64,000 bases of DNA from Danio rerio. Taxonomy: Eukaryota > Chordata > Actinopteri > Cypriniformes > Danionidae. This document shows, one piece after another, positions 24,943 through 35,092 of the stretch. A program made the translations under genes and the position numbers. The notes under the pieces were generated by a model. It ran no database searches. It saw only the letters and a list, made by a program, of their open reading frames with translations, and was not told where the DNA came from. The stretch is taken from positions 12,863,501 to 12,927,500 of the forward strand of contig NC_133179.1 in assembly GCF_049306965.1 (NCBI RefSeq), in the 5' to 3' direction. The number at the start of each line of letters is the position of its first letter. The first letter of the stretch is position 1.

Positions 24943-26940
24943 TGAACAATATGGATATTATTGAAAAAGGGTAGCCATTGACATCAATACTATTTTTCCT
25001 TTTTTAGACTAACGGTTACCAATTTTCACGTAACGTCAACAGTTACTTGCTTACTATCATTGGGCTTATTCTCTGATTTTTAACGGGTCGCCACAGCAGA
25101 ATGTACCGCCCACCGATATTTAACATTTTTCTAAATATCTACTTTTTTTTATTTAGCAGAAAATAAGGCATCCAAACAGGTATAGATCAAGTAAAGCGTG
25201 GGTGAACTTTTTAGTAGGGCGACATGGCAAAAATGCAATCTCGATATGTATTTTGCTTATTGAACGATAACGATATATATTTTGATATTAGTTGTTATTG
25301 CTTAAAATTAGAGGGTCTGTTAAATGGCATAACATATTTTTGACAATAAATTTCCGGTGGCCAAAAATTCCGTACATCTCTAATCTCAACACACTTTTAG
25401 ATTCCCATTGTTGCACATTTCTGCTGTGTGACTGACTCTTAGATGAATACAGAGCAAAAAGGTCCAGAGCTTATCGTTGTTATTGACATAAATTTTATTC
25501 TATTTTTGATATTGGTTTGATATAATATAGTTTATCAGACTTTTTAGTATCCATTATTGTCCATTTTATTGAATGATGAACAATACAGATTTTATTGAAA
25601 AAAGGTAGCTATTGACATCAATACTATTTTTCCTTTTTTAGACTCTGAACGTCAATGGTTACCGATTTTCACTCGCTTGCTTACTGTCATTCGGCTTAGT
25701 CACTGATTTATAAGGGGTTGCCACAGTAGAATGTACACCAAACCGATTTTCAGCATTTTTCAAAATATCTCCTTATTGGTTTAACAGAAAATAAGGCATT
25801 AGGCATAATGTTTAGACCAAGTGAAGCGTGGGTAAACGTTTTAGTAGGGCTGGGCGATATATAAAATAAAATCTTGATAATTATTTTCCATATTGAACGA
25901 TGATGATTTATATTTCGATATGAGTTGTTAATGCTTCCAGATTTGAAAGAGTACCCCAACAATGACTGAATCCATGAAAATTAGTGGATCTATTAAATGG
26001 CACAACATATTTTCGGCCGATAAATTTTTGGTGGCCAAAAATTCGGTACATCTCTAATATCAACACACTTTTAGATTCCCATTGTTGCATATTTCTGCTG
26101 TGTGATTGGCTTTAGATCAATATAGTATAAAAGCTTAGAATTTTTATTGACCCTACTACTACTACTATTGAGCCCTACTTTTTTAGTATCCAGTATGCAG
26201 TATCCAGTTGTCTGCAAAGTGACAGTTCACCCAAAAATGACAATATGGATATTATATACTCATCCTACTGTTAGTTCCTCCAGATCCCCAACACATCCAT
26301 TACGATAAACTACATTGAAAAATATAGTTGGTATTTTCCAACTACTGAGTGATAAAAACATTGACAGCCAATCAGAATCCACTGTGTTAAGAGCAGATAA
26401 CAAAAACTGTCAAAGTTCACTTACTGTTATTATTAATGTGAATGGAAAATAATAGCACAGAGAACATTTTTGTTTTCATATAATGAGAGTATTCCCAGTG
26501 GTGGGTTGTAGCTGGAAGGGCATCCGCTGTGTAAAACATATGCTGGATAAGTTGCCGGTTCATTCCGCTGTGGCGACCCCAGATTAATAAACGGACTAAG
26601 CAGAAAAAAAAAGAATGAATGAATAATGAGAGTATGTTGGCTTTCAAACAATGTTGGTTTGGACCCCACTGATATTCAATGTAAGAAGAAAACAATATGG
26701 ATATTATTAAAAAAGGGTAGCCATTAACATCAATACTTTTTGTCCTTTTTTGAACTATGAACGTCAATGGTTACCAATTTTCACTCGCTATCATTCGGCT
26801 TAGTCATTGATTTATATGGGATTGCTAAAGCGCAATGTACCGCCTCTCAATTTTTAACATTTTTCAAAATATCTACTTTTTTCCTCAGAAAATAAGGAAC
26901 CCAAATAGATTTAGAACAAGAATAGCATAAGGGGAAAAAA
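24943..26940. repeat. Three-fold local duplication of a composite repeat
   Basis: A segment beginning AACAATATGGATATTATTGA, with GGTAGCCATTGACATCAATA and a minus-strand DANA-tail piece (GGGTCGCCACAGCAGAATGT), occurs at about 24943-25240, 25572-25860 and 26690-26930. The first two copies are each followed by the same hAT-like block (GTAGGGCGACATGG or GTAGGGCTGGGCGATAT through GGCCAAAAATTCSGTACATC to about 25450 and 26115). They are therefore a duplication of about 640 bp. A plus-strand DANA 3' fragment (about 26478-26625) sits before the third copy. Confidence 0.6.
26478..26625 (+). repeat. DANA-like SINE 3' fragment
   Basis: It contains CCCAGTGGTGGGTTGTAGCT, GGCATCCGCTGTGTAAAACA, TTCCGCTGTGGCGACCCCAG, a GATTAATAAACGGACTAAGC block and an AATGAATGAAT tail. 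The 5' half is missing. Confidence 0.65.
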
Positions 26941-27962
26941 CAATGCCAAAATGTTCATGTTTGCGTGAACTCTCCCTTTAAATGTGAGAAGCGAGCTTGT
27001 CCTGTGTTTTGAAATAGCAGAGTATATTCTAGAGAGTAACATCATGTAATTACTAACAGATTTGCATCCTTGTTCTAACATATTATTACTCTTGTGCTTT
27101 GAGGATTGGGGTACAGGGTGAGCTAAACGTGTTAAATATGCAGGCCGAAAGTGCATTATGGGATTTTTTGTGCCTCATTGCTCAGTATTTAACCTGGCAA
27201 ATATACACAACTACATACTACGCATGTTTTCTTACTGATAGATTTTGGTGTATATACAGTAGATATTAAGTAACGTTTTTAAATAAGGACGACCTAACTC
27301 TCTCTTGTTTATCCACAATGTTTTACAAGGGATTTTTTTTTTTACAAGGGCTTTAATTTCTAAGTTACTGTTATGTTTACATAAGACATTATATGCACTG
27401 CAACAGCTGCAAGGCTCCGGATGTATTCAATTGGTTAAAAAGTAATAAGAGGTGCAAAGTTGGATGCAAATGATCTAAATTATAGTTACAAAAGCACACT
27501 GATTACCAAAGAATGCTGCTTTATAAATTTAGAAACAAACTCCTATTATATACAGACTTCCAAAGTTGAGAGATTTATCTAGAATAAACTATTAAGAAAG
27601 TAACTCTAGTGCAATATAATACAGCAATTCCTATAAAAAAAAAAAAACAAGGACAAAAGTAACATTGCAAGCCCAAATTACTTAGACGTGTGTTCAGTAG
27701 CTAAACATAAGCTTAAAAATCATGTGCTGTGCTGTGCTGTTTACCAAGGTACTTGTTCTGCTCCACAGTAAAAGTGAACCAATCACACACTCTTGTGTTC
27801 ATGTCGAATCATGTGTGATGTGTAACAAGTAATCCTTTATAAAATAGCCGATGGTTGAACTCATTGCCCATCTGTTTCCTGTTGTCATTCCTGACACAAA
27901 CAGATTGAATGTTTTGGGAGTGTCAGCTAAGGCTGAGCAAGAACCAAAACATTCAACCCAAA

Positions 27963-30900
27963 TCAGCTCCTCATTGTTTTAGTGAAGAAATCTGAAGAAA
28001 TGGGGCTGTTCAGGAAAAGCTCCATTTGTAATTTGGCCAGAGAGGAATGTTCCTCTTGATACTTGCGTTCCTCCCTCACTGTGGAATATCTGGATCCGTA
28101 TCCCTGATCAGACCCCCGTGACGGCCTTGTTTCAGAGGCTCCTTCCATTTCACTTTCCTCCATCTCTACAGGCTGGGACATGTCCATATCTTGATACAGA
28201 TGGAAGTTGTCCTCCATTGAAGGTGGAGGTGCTGTCAAGTCAGTGAGACAAATGTCTGATGGTTCTCCCATTGGGAATGCATCAGGATATGAGGTTTCCA
28301 CTGGAACTGATACTGGTTCAGCAAGGAGACCTGGGTAGAGTTGTGGTGCCACACTTGGTATTTCAATAGAACATTCCACAGCGGGATGATAGGAAACTAC
28401 TTCACTGTATTTTGGATGGACTCTTGGATTAACAATCAACATGGACGACTCTTCGGGCGTCTCATTAATTTCAGGAATTACAGCACAAACGCTCTTGGTT
28501 TCTGGACGGACGTCCACTTCTTTGACTAGGATGGGAGGTCCGATGTTACACATTGGTATTAATTGATATATTTGTGGGACCTCAAAAAGTGCATCCGTTT
28601 CTACTCTCGCTTCATCCTCGCTGTTCACAAACTCATTCTCAAACCAGTCGGGATTCTTCATTTGGTGCGCCTGGAAGGTTTCGATTGCGTTCCTCAAGGC
28701 TTTCCCTGAGGGGCAGTTGAAGTACTCATCCTTTCCGATATCCTTGATGCAGCGCTCCGTCCCCTGCTGATACTTCTCCACATCGAGGATGCGGAAGTAG
28801 AGCTCTTCGAAATGCTTCATCAGCTTGTATTTGACCGCAATGTCAAACAAAGACGGCACATCGGCTTCAGTGCTTACATCGTCAAAATAAGCCACCAAAT
28901 ACTTCCCATAGGACGCCGGACGCTGCATATCAGGTGTGATCAGCTGTAGGGCGAGAGTCAGCATGTCGCCAACCGGAGAGTGCACATCTTCCCGAAGGAG
29001 GACGGGAGGCTCTCCGCAAATTGCCCCCCATTTGGCTTGAACCCCTCGGGAGCAGAGGATCAAGATCTTGTTTGAAGACTGCTCGATGTGTCGCTTTTTT
29101 TGCTCAATCCACTGCAGTCGGCCGATGGTGCCGAGCCAAGTTGTGTCCAGTAGGTCCAGCATGACATCAGTGCCACATTTGGCCCGGAGGAAGGCACAGA
29201 GCTTTAGCACGATGTCTGTGTAAAGAGGATGATCTCTAGAGTAGATGATCAATATGGAGCGTGGGCCGGGTGGAACTGGCGTTGTTTCCAGGGGAGCTTT
29301 TTCTGGTGGCTTTTCTGCAGCTGAATGAAAATGACAAACATGGATACTTGTTGGAAATGATAATTCACTACATATTTAAAGGATAATTCATCCAGAAATT
29401 AAAATGACCATTTAGATTTTCTCATATGGTTTCAAACCTATTTGAGTATCTTCAGGAAATATTTTGATGAATGCTGGTACCCATTGGCTTCCATAGTAGG
29501 AATGAAAAATACTATGGGAGTCAATGGGTGCAAGCTACTAGCATTTAACAACATATCTTCTTTTGTGTTTAACAGAAGAAAGAAACTCAAATAGGCTTTG
29601 AACGAGTGAAGGGTGAGTACATTTTCATTTGTGGGTGAACTACCCCTTTAAATGTATTCTTCAGTCTTGGTACTGATTGTGGCTAACCACAGGAAGACAT
29701 CAGCGCCACAGTTGTGTAACACACGATAAACGTCACTGATATAAATATCTATCTCTAAAATGTCACTGCCTACCTGGTGGTGGTTTCCTGCAGCGCAGAT
29801 AAACTGCGAAAACACCAATGCCACAAAGTAAGAGGCATAATCCAACCCAAATGATCCAGATTGTGCAATTATTCTCTGGAGGGACAGCTGATACAGAGAA
29901 ACATATATACAAATAAGTAGAATTAATATACTATTAAAATTTCATTTAAAAGAGAAAACTGTGTCCATACACACCAGGAACACAAATGTTAAAACTGTGG
30001 CTCTTTCGACGACAGTCATTGGCACACTTTTGGAAAAATGGCTGGATCTAAATTTGAATAAGCACTTATAAGTTCAAGAGCATTCATTAAACATATCATT
30101 ACTCCATTAATGAGGTTAGTCAAACTCACATACCTGAACATCAAAATTACAGCATGTGCGTGACCAGTTCTTCAAGTCATATGTCACATTTAATAAAGTC
30201 TTGCTCTCCTAAACACATAAACACACGCACACTCTGAAAACAGCTCTATGAAAAATGTATTTGAATGTATTTAAACAGACGTGAAGAGAAAGTGTCTTAC
30301 ATTATAAAGAGTCTTCGTTTCTTTCCTATTGCAATTTACAAAGACGTTGTATTTTTCAACATTCTCTCCGGGATTGAATGCAACGTACAGAATATCTTTG
30401 CCATGTGGATCTTTGGTTCTCCCTACTGTAATATTGGGTTGCCATGTATCCCCTAGGAAAATCATCAAATTGTGCATATACAAGTGATTCAGGGTAAACA
30501 TATATACATACAAATACACACTGTAAAAATATCTGTTAATTAACAATTTCTGTATTTTGTGTTTTCTGTTTATTTACAGTTGTGAATTGCATTATGGAAC
30601 ACTGATCTCAGCTCTGTCGACTTTTGATATGGAAAATTCAACTGGACAGTTTAACAAAGTTACTTTTATCGACATTTAAATAGTTTGAGATAATATAACC
30701 CATAAGAAATAATGTAAAATATAAATTAATCTGTAAAATTACGGAAATGTACTGGCAGCTTATTACAAGGCTTTTGCAGCATGATATACAACACTATCTC
30801 AGACAATATATCACCTTTAACCATTAAAAATGTTCATAAAAGTCACTTTTTCCAACTTTGTAAGGGTAAAAGTTATTAGAAGAAAGATCAAGGTCTCGTA

Positions 30901-30987
30901 ATGCAAATCAAAAGCATAAATAATAAAAAAATAAAATCACAAATCAAAAAATATGTAAAACTGTGAATTAACGGATATTTTTTACAG

Positions 30988-31076
<89 letters not shown>

Positions 31077-31677
31077 CTTTTTTTTTTTTTTTTAGGGCTC
31101 CACAATATATTGATTCAGCATCAATATCATAATGTGTGCATCTGCAATAGTCACATCGTAGCAGGATCTGCAATGTCAAACTGGGATTATAATTTATCAA
31201 AAAACACAGTTCAGAACAGACCAGAGTTTAACTTTAATAATATGAAAGACTTAAATATTATGTGTTTTTTTTAATGCCTGTGACTTTATGCCATTTATTC
31301 ACTTTATTGTGAATTTAAACCATTTGGGCAAAAAAAATTATCAAGCTTGTCACTTTAATGAAGATTATTTTGTTTAATTATTTGATGCAATATAATAAAA
31401 ACTATTCAGAGTTATTTCACATTTAATTACTGAATTTCTATTATTCAACACTGTTAAAAGTCCAACTGAAAACCGTTAAGTTCTGTTTATTTCTTTTTTT
31501 TTTATCTTTGTTCAATCTGCTTTAATTTATTTTGCATAATTATACATATTTTATGCATATCATTCAATGATTAACTATTAATTATTTATTATTAACAATT
31601 AATAATTTACAATTATTAAATGTTAATCATTCAAGTTATTATAAAATTCTGAATTCTTTCCAAATAGAGCAATATTG

Positions 31678-31761
<84 letters not shown>

Positions 31762-33107
31762 CAGAAACAAAATATTGCGCAGGTCTAATATATATACTTA
31801 AGGTGGATTAAAACCCTCGACCAAAGTTGTCCTAAAACTATTTTTAACAGTTTTAGTTATTATGATTATTTTTTGATACACTTAAAATGTTGACTACTCT
31901 ATATAAACATACAAATGTGTATGGGTATATTTATCATCAATAAGCTAATCTCTCACCTCTCTCAAAACAGATCTTGGTCTTTCGCATCAAAGGATCATCA
32001 CAACCTGTGGTTACAGTTTAAAACTGAGATTTCCATGCAAAATCATTTGAGCATTGAGTATTTTAATTGAGTCACCTACCTGGAACTTGAAATGTTTTTC
32101 TAACATTATAAAAGGTGTGGTCTAAATTTGGCTTGGGAAGGTTTGAGACAGTCACGACATATGTGCTGCCTGGATCTACCACAACTTTATCCAGAGAAAA
32201 AGACCACTGCGATAAAACACATCATATTTCAGTATTTGTGGCAATCAATTGTCAGTCAATCAATCATTCAATTGGTTAATCAGTCTTGCCTTTTCTCCAG
32301 CACGATTTCTCATGGTCTTAAAGGGTTTGAGGAAATTGTAATGAACGCATAGATGTTCGTTGGTGGATGATTTCATCACACTAAGCTCTGTTCCATTCAA
32401 ATGGCTTATGCTTCCTGCAAAAAAATAACAATAAAAAGTATTATTAAACTATAATTACAACAATCTAATACACACAAGTAGATACATGTCTATTAATAAA
32501 AGAACAAATTGGAAACCTTAATGAGAACTAGCATATTCCCCAGGCTGGCAACAGGCCGGACAAGACACTGTTTATAACAGGTGACCTACCATCATCTTTT
32601 GCTTTCCATTCTGCCACAATCACTGGCTCCAAATCACCTTTCATGTTTTCTCTGACATCAAAACTCACTTTGAAATCATCTGGTGCGCTGGGAGTGAAAG
32701 CTGAAGGAATTAACCATCCTTTATACAAGCAATTATCTGTGGGGGAAATAACACAATGATTTCTTTATAAATAGACAATAAATATTTTCAAATTAAAGAC
32801 AATAATTACAAAAGAAAGAAAACAAGCACTTACTAAAAACTGCTGTACAAGGTACTTCCTGGAGAAAGCGAAATAACAACAGATTAAACAAATATGAGTC
32901 TTGTAAAACCTTCAAAACAAACTTATACGATGTCTTAACACATAGAATAAAACATAATAGCACTTTTTAATAATATTTGGCTGTCTTTGTGTATTATTTT
33001 ACCTCTTGTGTACAGTTCAGAGAATTCCCATCATCCAGAAGTCCGAGATTCAGCACTACAGGTATAAAGGTGAAAAACACAGCACCTTTAAGGTACAAGA
33101 AACTCAT
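27963..33107 (-). CDS. il17ra1a: Interleukin-17 receptor A (11 coding exons, 782 aa, SEFIR domain)
   Basis: Exons, 5' to 3' on the minus strand: 33107-33003, 32858-32834, 32736-32590, 32414-32290, 32206-32080, 32004-31957, 30452-30301, 30208-30134, 30047-29975, 29887-29774, 29320-27963. Phases agree throughout and give 782 aa. Residues 1 to about 22 are a signal peptide. The ectodomain carries Cys-rich fibronectin-like segments that follow human IL-17RA ([34 protein letters not shown]). One membrane span lies at about 302-323. A SEFIR domain starts near 352 ([20 protein letters not shown]...ILILCSRG); the family uses it to recruit the adaptor Act1. The tail keeps SDQGYGSR (about 734-741), as in human IL-17RA. 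The 1.36-kb last exon encodes SEFIR and tail. Exon 2 is only 25 nt, and the exon 4 donor is GC rather than GT. The '1a' suffix is from memory of zebrafish naming. Confidence 0.93.
29376..29654. mobile_element. MITE in il17ra1a intron 10
   Basis: The ends TTTAAAGGATAATTCATCCA and TGGGTGAACTACCCCTTTAA form an imperfect inverted repeat around a palindromic body. It belongs to the GGGTGAACTATCCCTTTAA family and lies between the transmembrane exon and the SEFIR exon. Confidence 0.7.
30519..30989. mobile_element. MITE with ACTGTAAAAATATCYGTTAATT ends in il17ra1a intron 6
   Basis: The left end CACTGTAAAAATATCTGTTAAT is matched inverted by the right end AATTAACGGATATTTTTTACAG, about 470 bp apart. 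No coding capacity. A (TA)n tract follows directly. Confidence 0.7.
30988..31074. repeat. (TA)n microsatellite
   Basis: TA tract of about 87 bp with one G interruption near 31001, between two transposon remnants in il17ra1a intron 6. Confidence 0.95.
31094..31788. mobile_element. hAT-like non-autonomous element with an internal (TA)n tract
   Basis: It begins AGGGCTCCACAATATATTGA and ends near AATATTGCGCAGGTCT, consistent with degenerate hAT-type ends (AGGGCTGCACAATAT family). The interior has CAATAGTCACATCGTAGCAG and a TA tract at 31679-31759. Non-coding, in il17ra1a intron 6. Confidence 0.5.
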
Positions 33108-33370
33108 TATTCGCGTTTAATCCGACATAAACCTCAGTAAATGTAAACGAATGCACGCTTTAAGAGGTTTAACAGACGACAAGCGTTCGACAAGTTAACA
33201 ATGTTGGCGTAGGTGCAGGAAACAGTCGACCTAAAAAAGCTTCCTGGAAATTCTGTATGCAAAGCAACTTGAGTAACACACACCTCGTGTACTTTGGAAA
33301 CGCGCGACGCGACGCAACCTTTTTTGGATCAACCAATAAGAAGAAGTTCTGTTGCGTCGCGTCGTCTTAG
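33108..33370 (-). promoter_or_regulatory. il17ra1a: il17ra1a promoter region with a perfect GC-rich inverted repeat around a CCAAT box
   Basis: Upstream of the start codon lies CGACGCGACGCAAC (33305-33318) and its exact reverse complement GTTGCGTCGCGTCG (33351-33364). The 32-bp spacer contains AACCAATAAG, a CCAAT-box match. CpG density here is much higher than in the flanks. Core-promoter assignment is by position; no transcript start is visible. Confidence 0.4.
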
Positions 33371-34260
33371 ATGTAGGTTGTTTTTCAGTTTATTAACTCA
33401 ATGCTACATAAAAAGATGTATTACATATTTAAATAGTTTAACTCAAAAAATATATGTAAAAATACTTTAGCTCTTTATGTAAATTTAAATGTTTTCAGGG
33501 CATTAGTCAGTTTTTATCTTTGAAGATCGGCTACTGTACAGTTTGCGGTTTGTGCGTCATAACAAGACGCGAAAAGCCCCAGCATATTCAGCTTCTTTTG
33601 TTGTATTCGTCGTAGTATACGACATAACACCACTAAAAAATTAAACATCCTGGGGATTTTTAGAAAACGTTAACAAACAAAAAAAATAAAATGATTCAAC
33701 GCCAAGAACATAAGCACACAAATACAGTCAACGCACGCGACGCCATATTAGAAAAACATCACAGAAAGATCAACTGGACAACAGTGAATTACTTACAAAT
33801 AAACACCTTTAATGATCTTTAGAAAAAATGAGGTAACTTAAACAAGTAACAAAAACAATTAGCTACATAAAAATGCACGTCTGTTTTAAATATAACAAAT
33901 TGTATAAACATTATAATAGCTACAATAACAAACAATCCTGGATTTAAATCACACTGCTTGTTTAAATGTTGAAACAAAAGATTACTGAAAACATTTCCAA
34001 CGATGTAATATTTTTAAACATGCAACGTTATTAACTGGACAATAAAGCATCATTAATTACCTTTAGATTGTTTATTTATTATTTAACGTGTTTAAATGTA
34101 TGTGTCTACATAAATATTTTATCTCTCAAACCATCTTTCCCTTTCCACATGAGGGCGCTCTATCACCATTAAAGTAGATGTAAAATCTCTAAACATTTCT
34201 ATGCTGAAATATAGATAGGCCTATTTGGTTTTTGTGGTCTGATGCAGAGGTAATTATTTG
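33371..34260. other. Unassigned AT-rich spacer upstream of il17ra1a
   Basis: I see no gene, no recognised transposon and no long tandem repeat here. A second CpG-containing patch (about 33545-33760) could still be part of the il17ra1a upstream region. Confidence 0.4.
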
Positions 34261-34285
34261 TGATGTTTTCCATATATATATATCT

Positions 34286-34532
34286 TCTTCATCGATTAGT
34301 GAAGTTTGTTCCTCGCCATTGTGGCCACTGGCTTGCTTGGTTGGGACTTGTGGAGCTGCGATGGATTTGCTCTTCAGTGTTTCGACTTTCAGCAGTGTAA
34401 ATTAAACCATGAACTGAACTTCAACTCTGAAAACTGGACTGACACAGTTTTAATTTACTAGAACGTCTCTGTTTAGCTGATTTGACACGATCTGCATAAT
34501 AAAAGCGCTATAGAAATGAACATGAATTGAAC
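34286..34532 (+). repeat. SINE with an ATGAATTGAA tail
   Basis: It reads GTTCCTCGCCATTGTGGCCA, a GGATTTGCTCTTCAGTGTTT block, CTGATTTGACACGATCTGCA, and AAAGCGCTATAGAAATGAAC with an ATGAATTGAA end. The same family with a longer TTGAA repeat tail is at 43629-43897. The tail resembles the L2/CR1-type 3' ends used by fish SINEs; the family name is uncertain. Confidence 0.55.
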
Positions 34533-34589
34533 AACAATAATAAATAAAACATACAGACAGCATTTCCTTTATTTATTTTTGTTGTTTGT

Positions 34590-35092
34590 TATAGTTGCCC
34601 TGAATACCTCATACCGCTCCCTCCCCACGCACCTCCTCCCCTCGCACCTCTGGACTCTGACACACACACACACACACACACACACTCATCTGCACTGGTC
34701 ACTTTATGCAGACACATATACTACCTCCCAATATGTCACTGTCACTTTATCACAATTATCATGTTTACAAGTTCTTTTTGCACTATACTGTTTTTTATCT
34801 GCACAACTCTGGTTTACTTTGCACTCATTGCTATATGCCCTTAATGTCACTGTATTGTTTACAATTTTTTTATTACATATGTATATTTCTTAGACTACAT
34901 TTATGTGCAATGTGTATATACTGTAAATTTTCTAAATTTTCTTTTTTTCTTAAACCCTACTATTTTTTATATATATATTTTATATTAATGTTAAGCACCT
35001 TGGGTCTGAGAGTAACGCAATTTCGATTCTCTGTATGTCTTGTACATGTGGCTGAATTGACAATAAAGCTGACTTTGACTTTGACTTTGATA
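34590..35092 (+). mobile_element. 3' end of a non-LTR retrotransposon with a (CTTTGA)n tail
   Basis: The segment ends GACAATAAAGCTGACTTTGA followed by repeated CTTTGA, a typical microsatellite-like tail of a non-LTR element's 3' UTR. It is preceded by a stretch with CACCTTGGGTCTGAGAGTAA. A (CA)n run lies at about 34660-34685. No reverse-transcriptase frame remains in this copy. Confidence 0.5.

Larger units (their letters stand above)
23862..27960. other. Intergenic region between tmem121b and il17ra1a 3' ends
   Basis: No coding exon was recognised. About 23880-24850 is repeat-poor and could be distal 3' UTR or unique spacer. About 24890-26940 is a patchwork of locally duplicated repeat segments (separate entry). 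About 26940-27960 is AT-rich without a recognised element and should include the il17ra1a 3' UTR. Confidence 0.5.
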
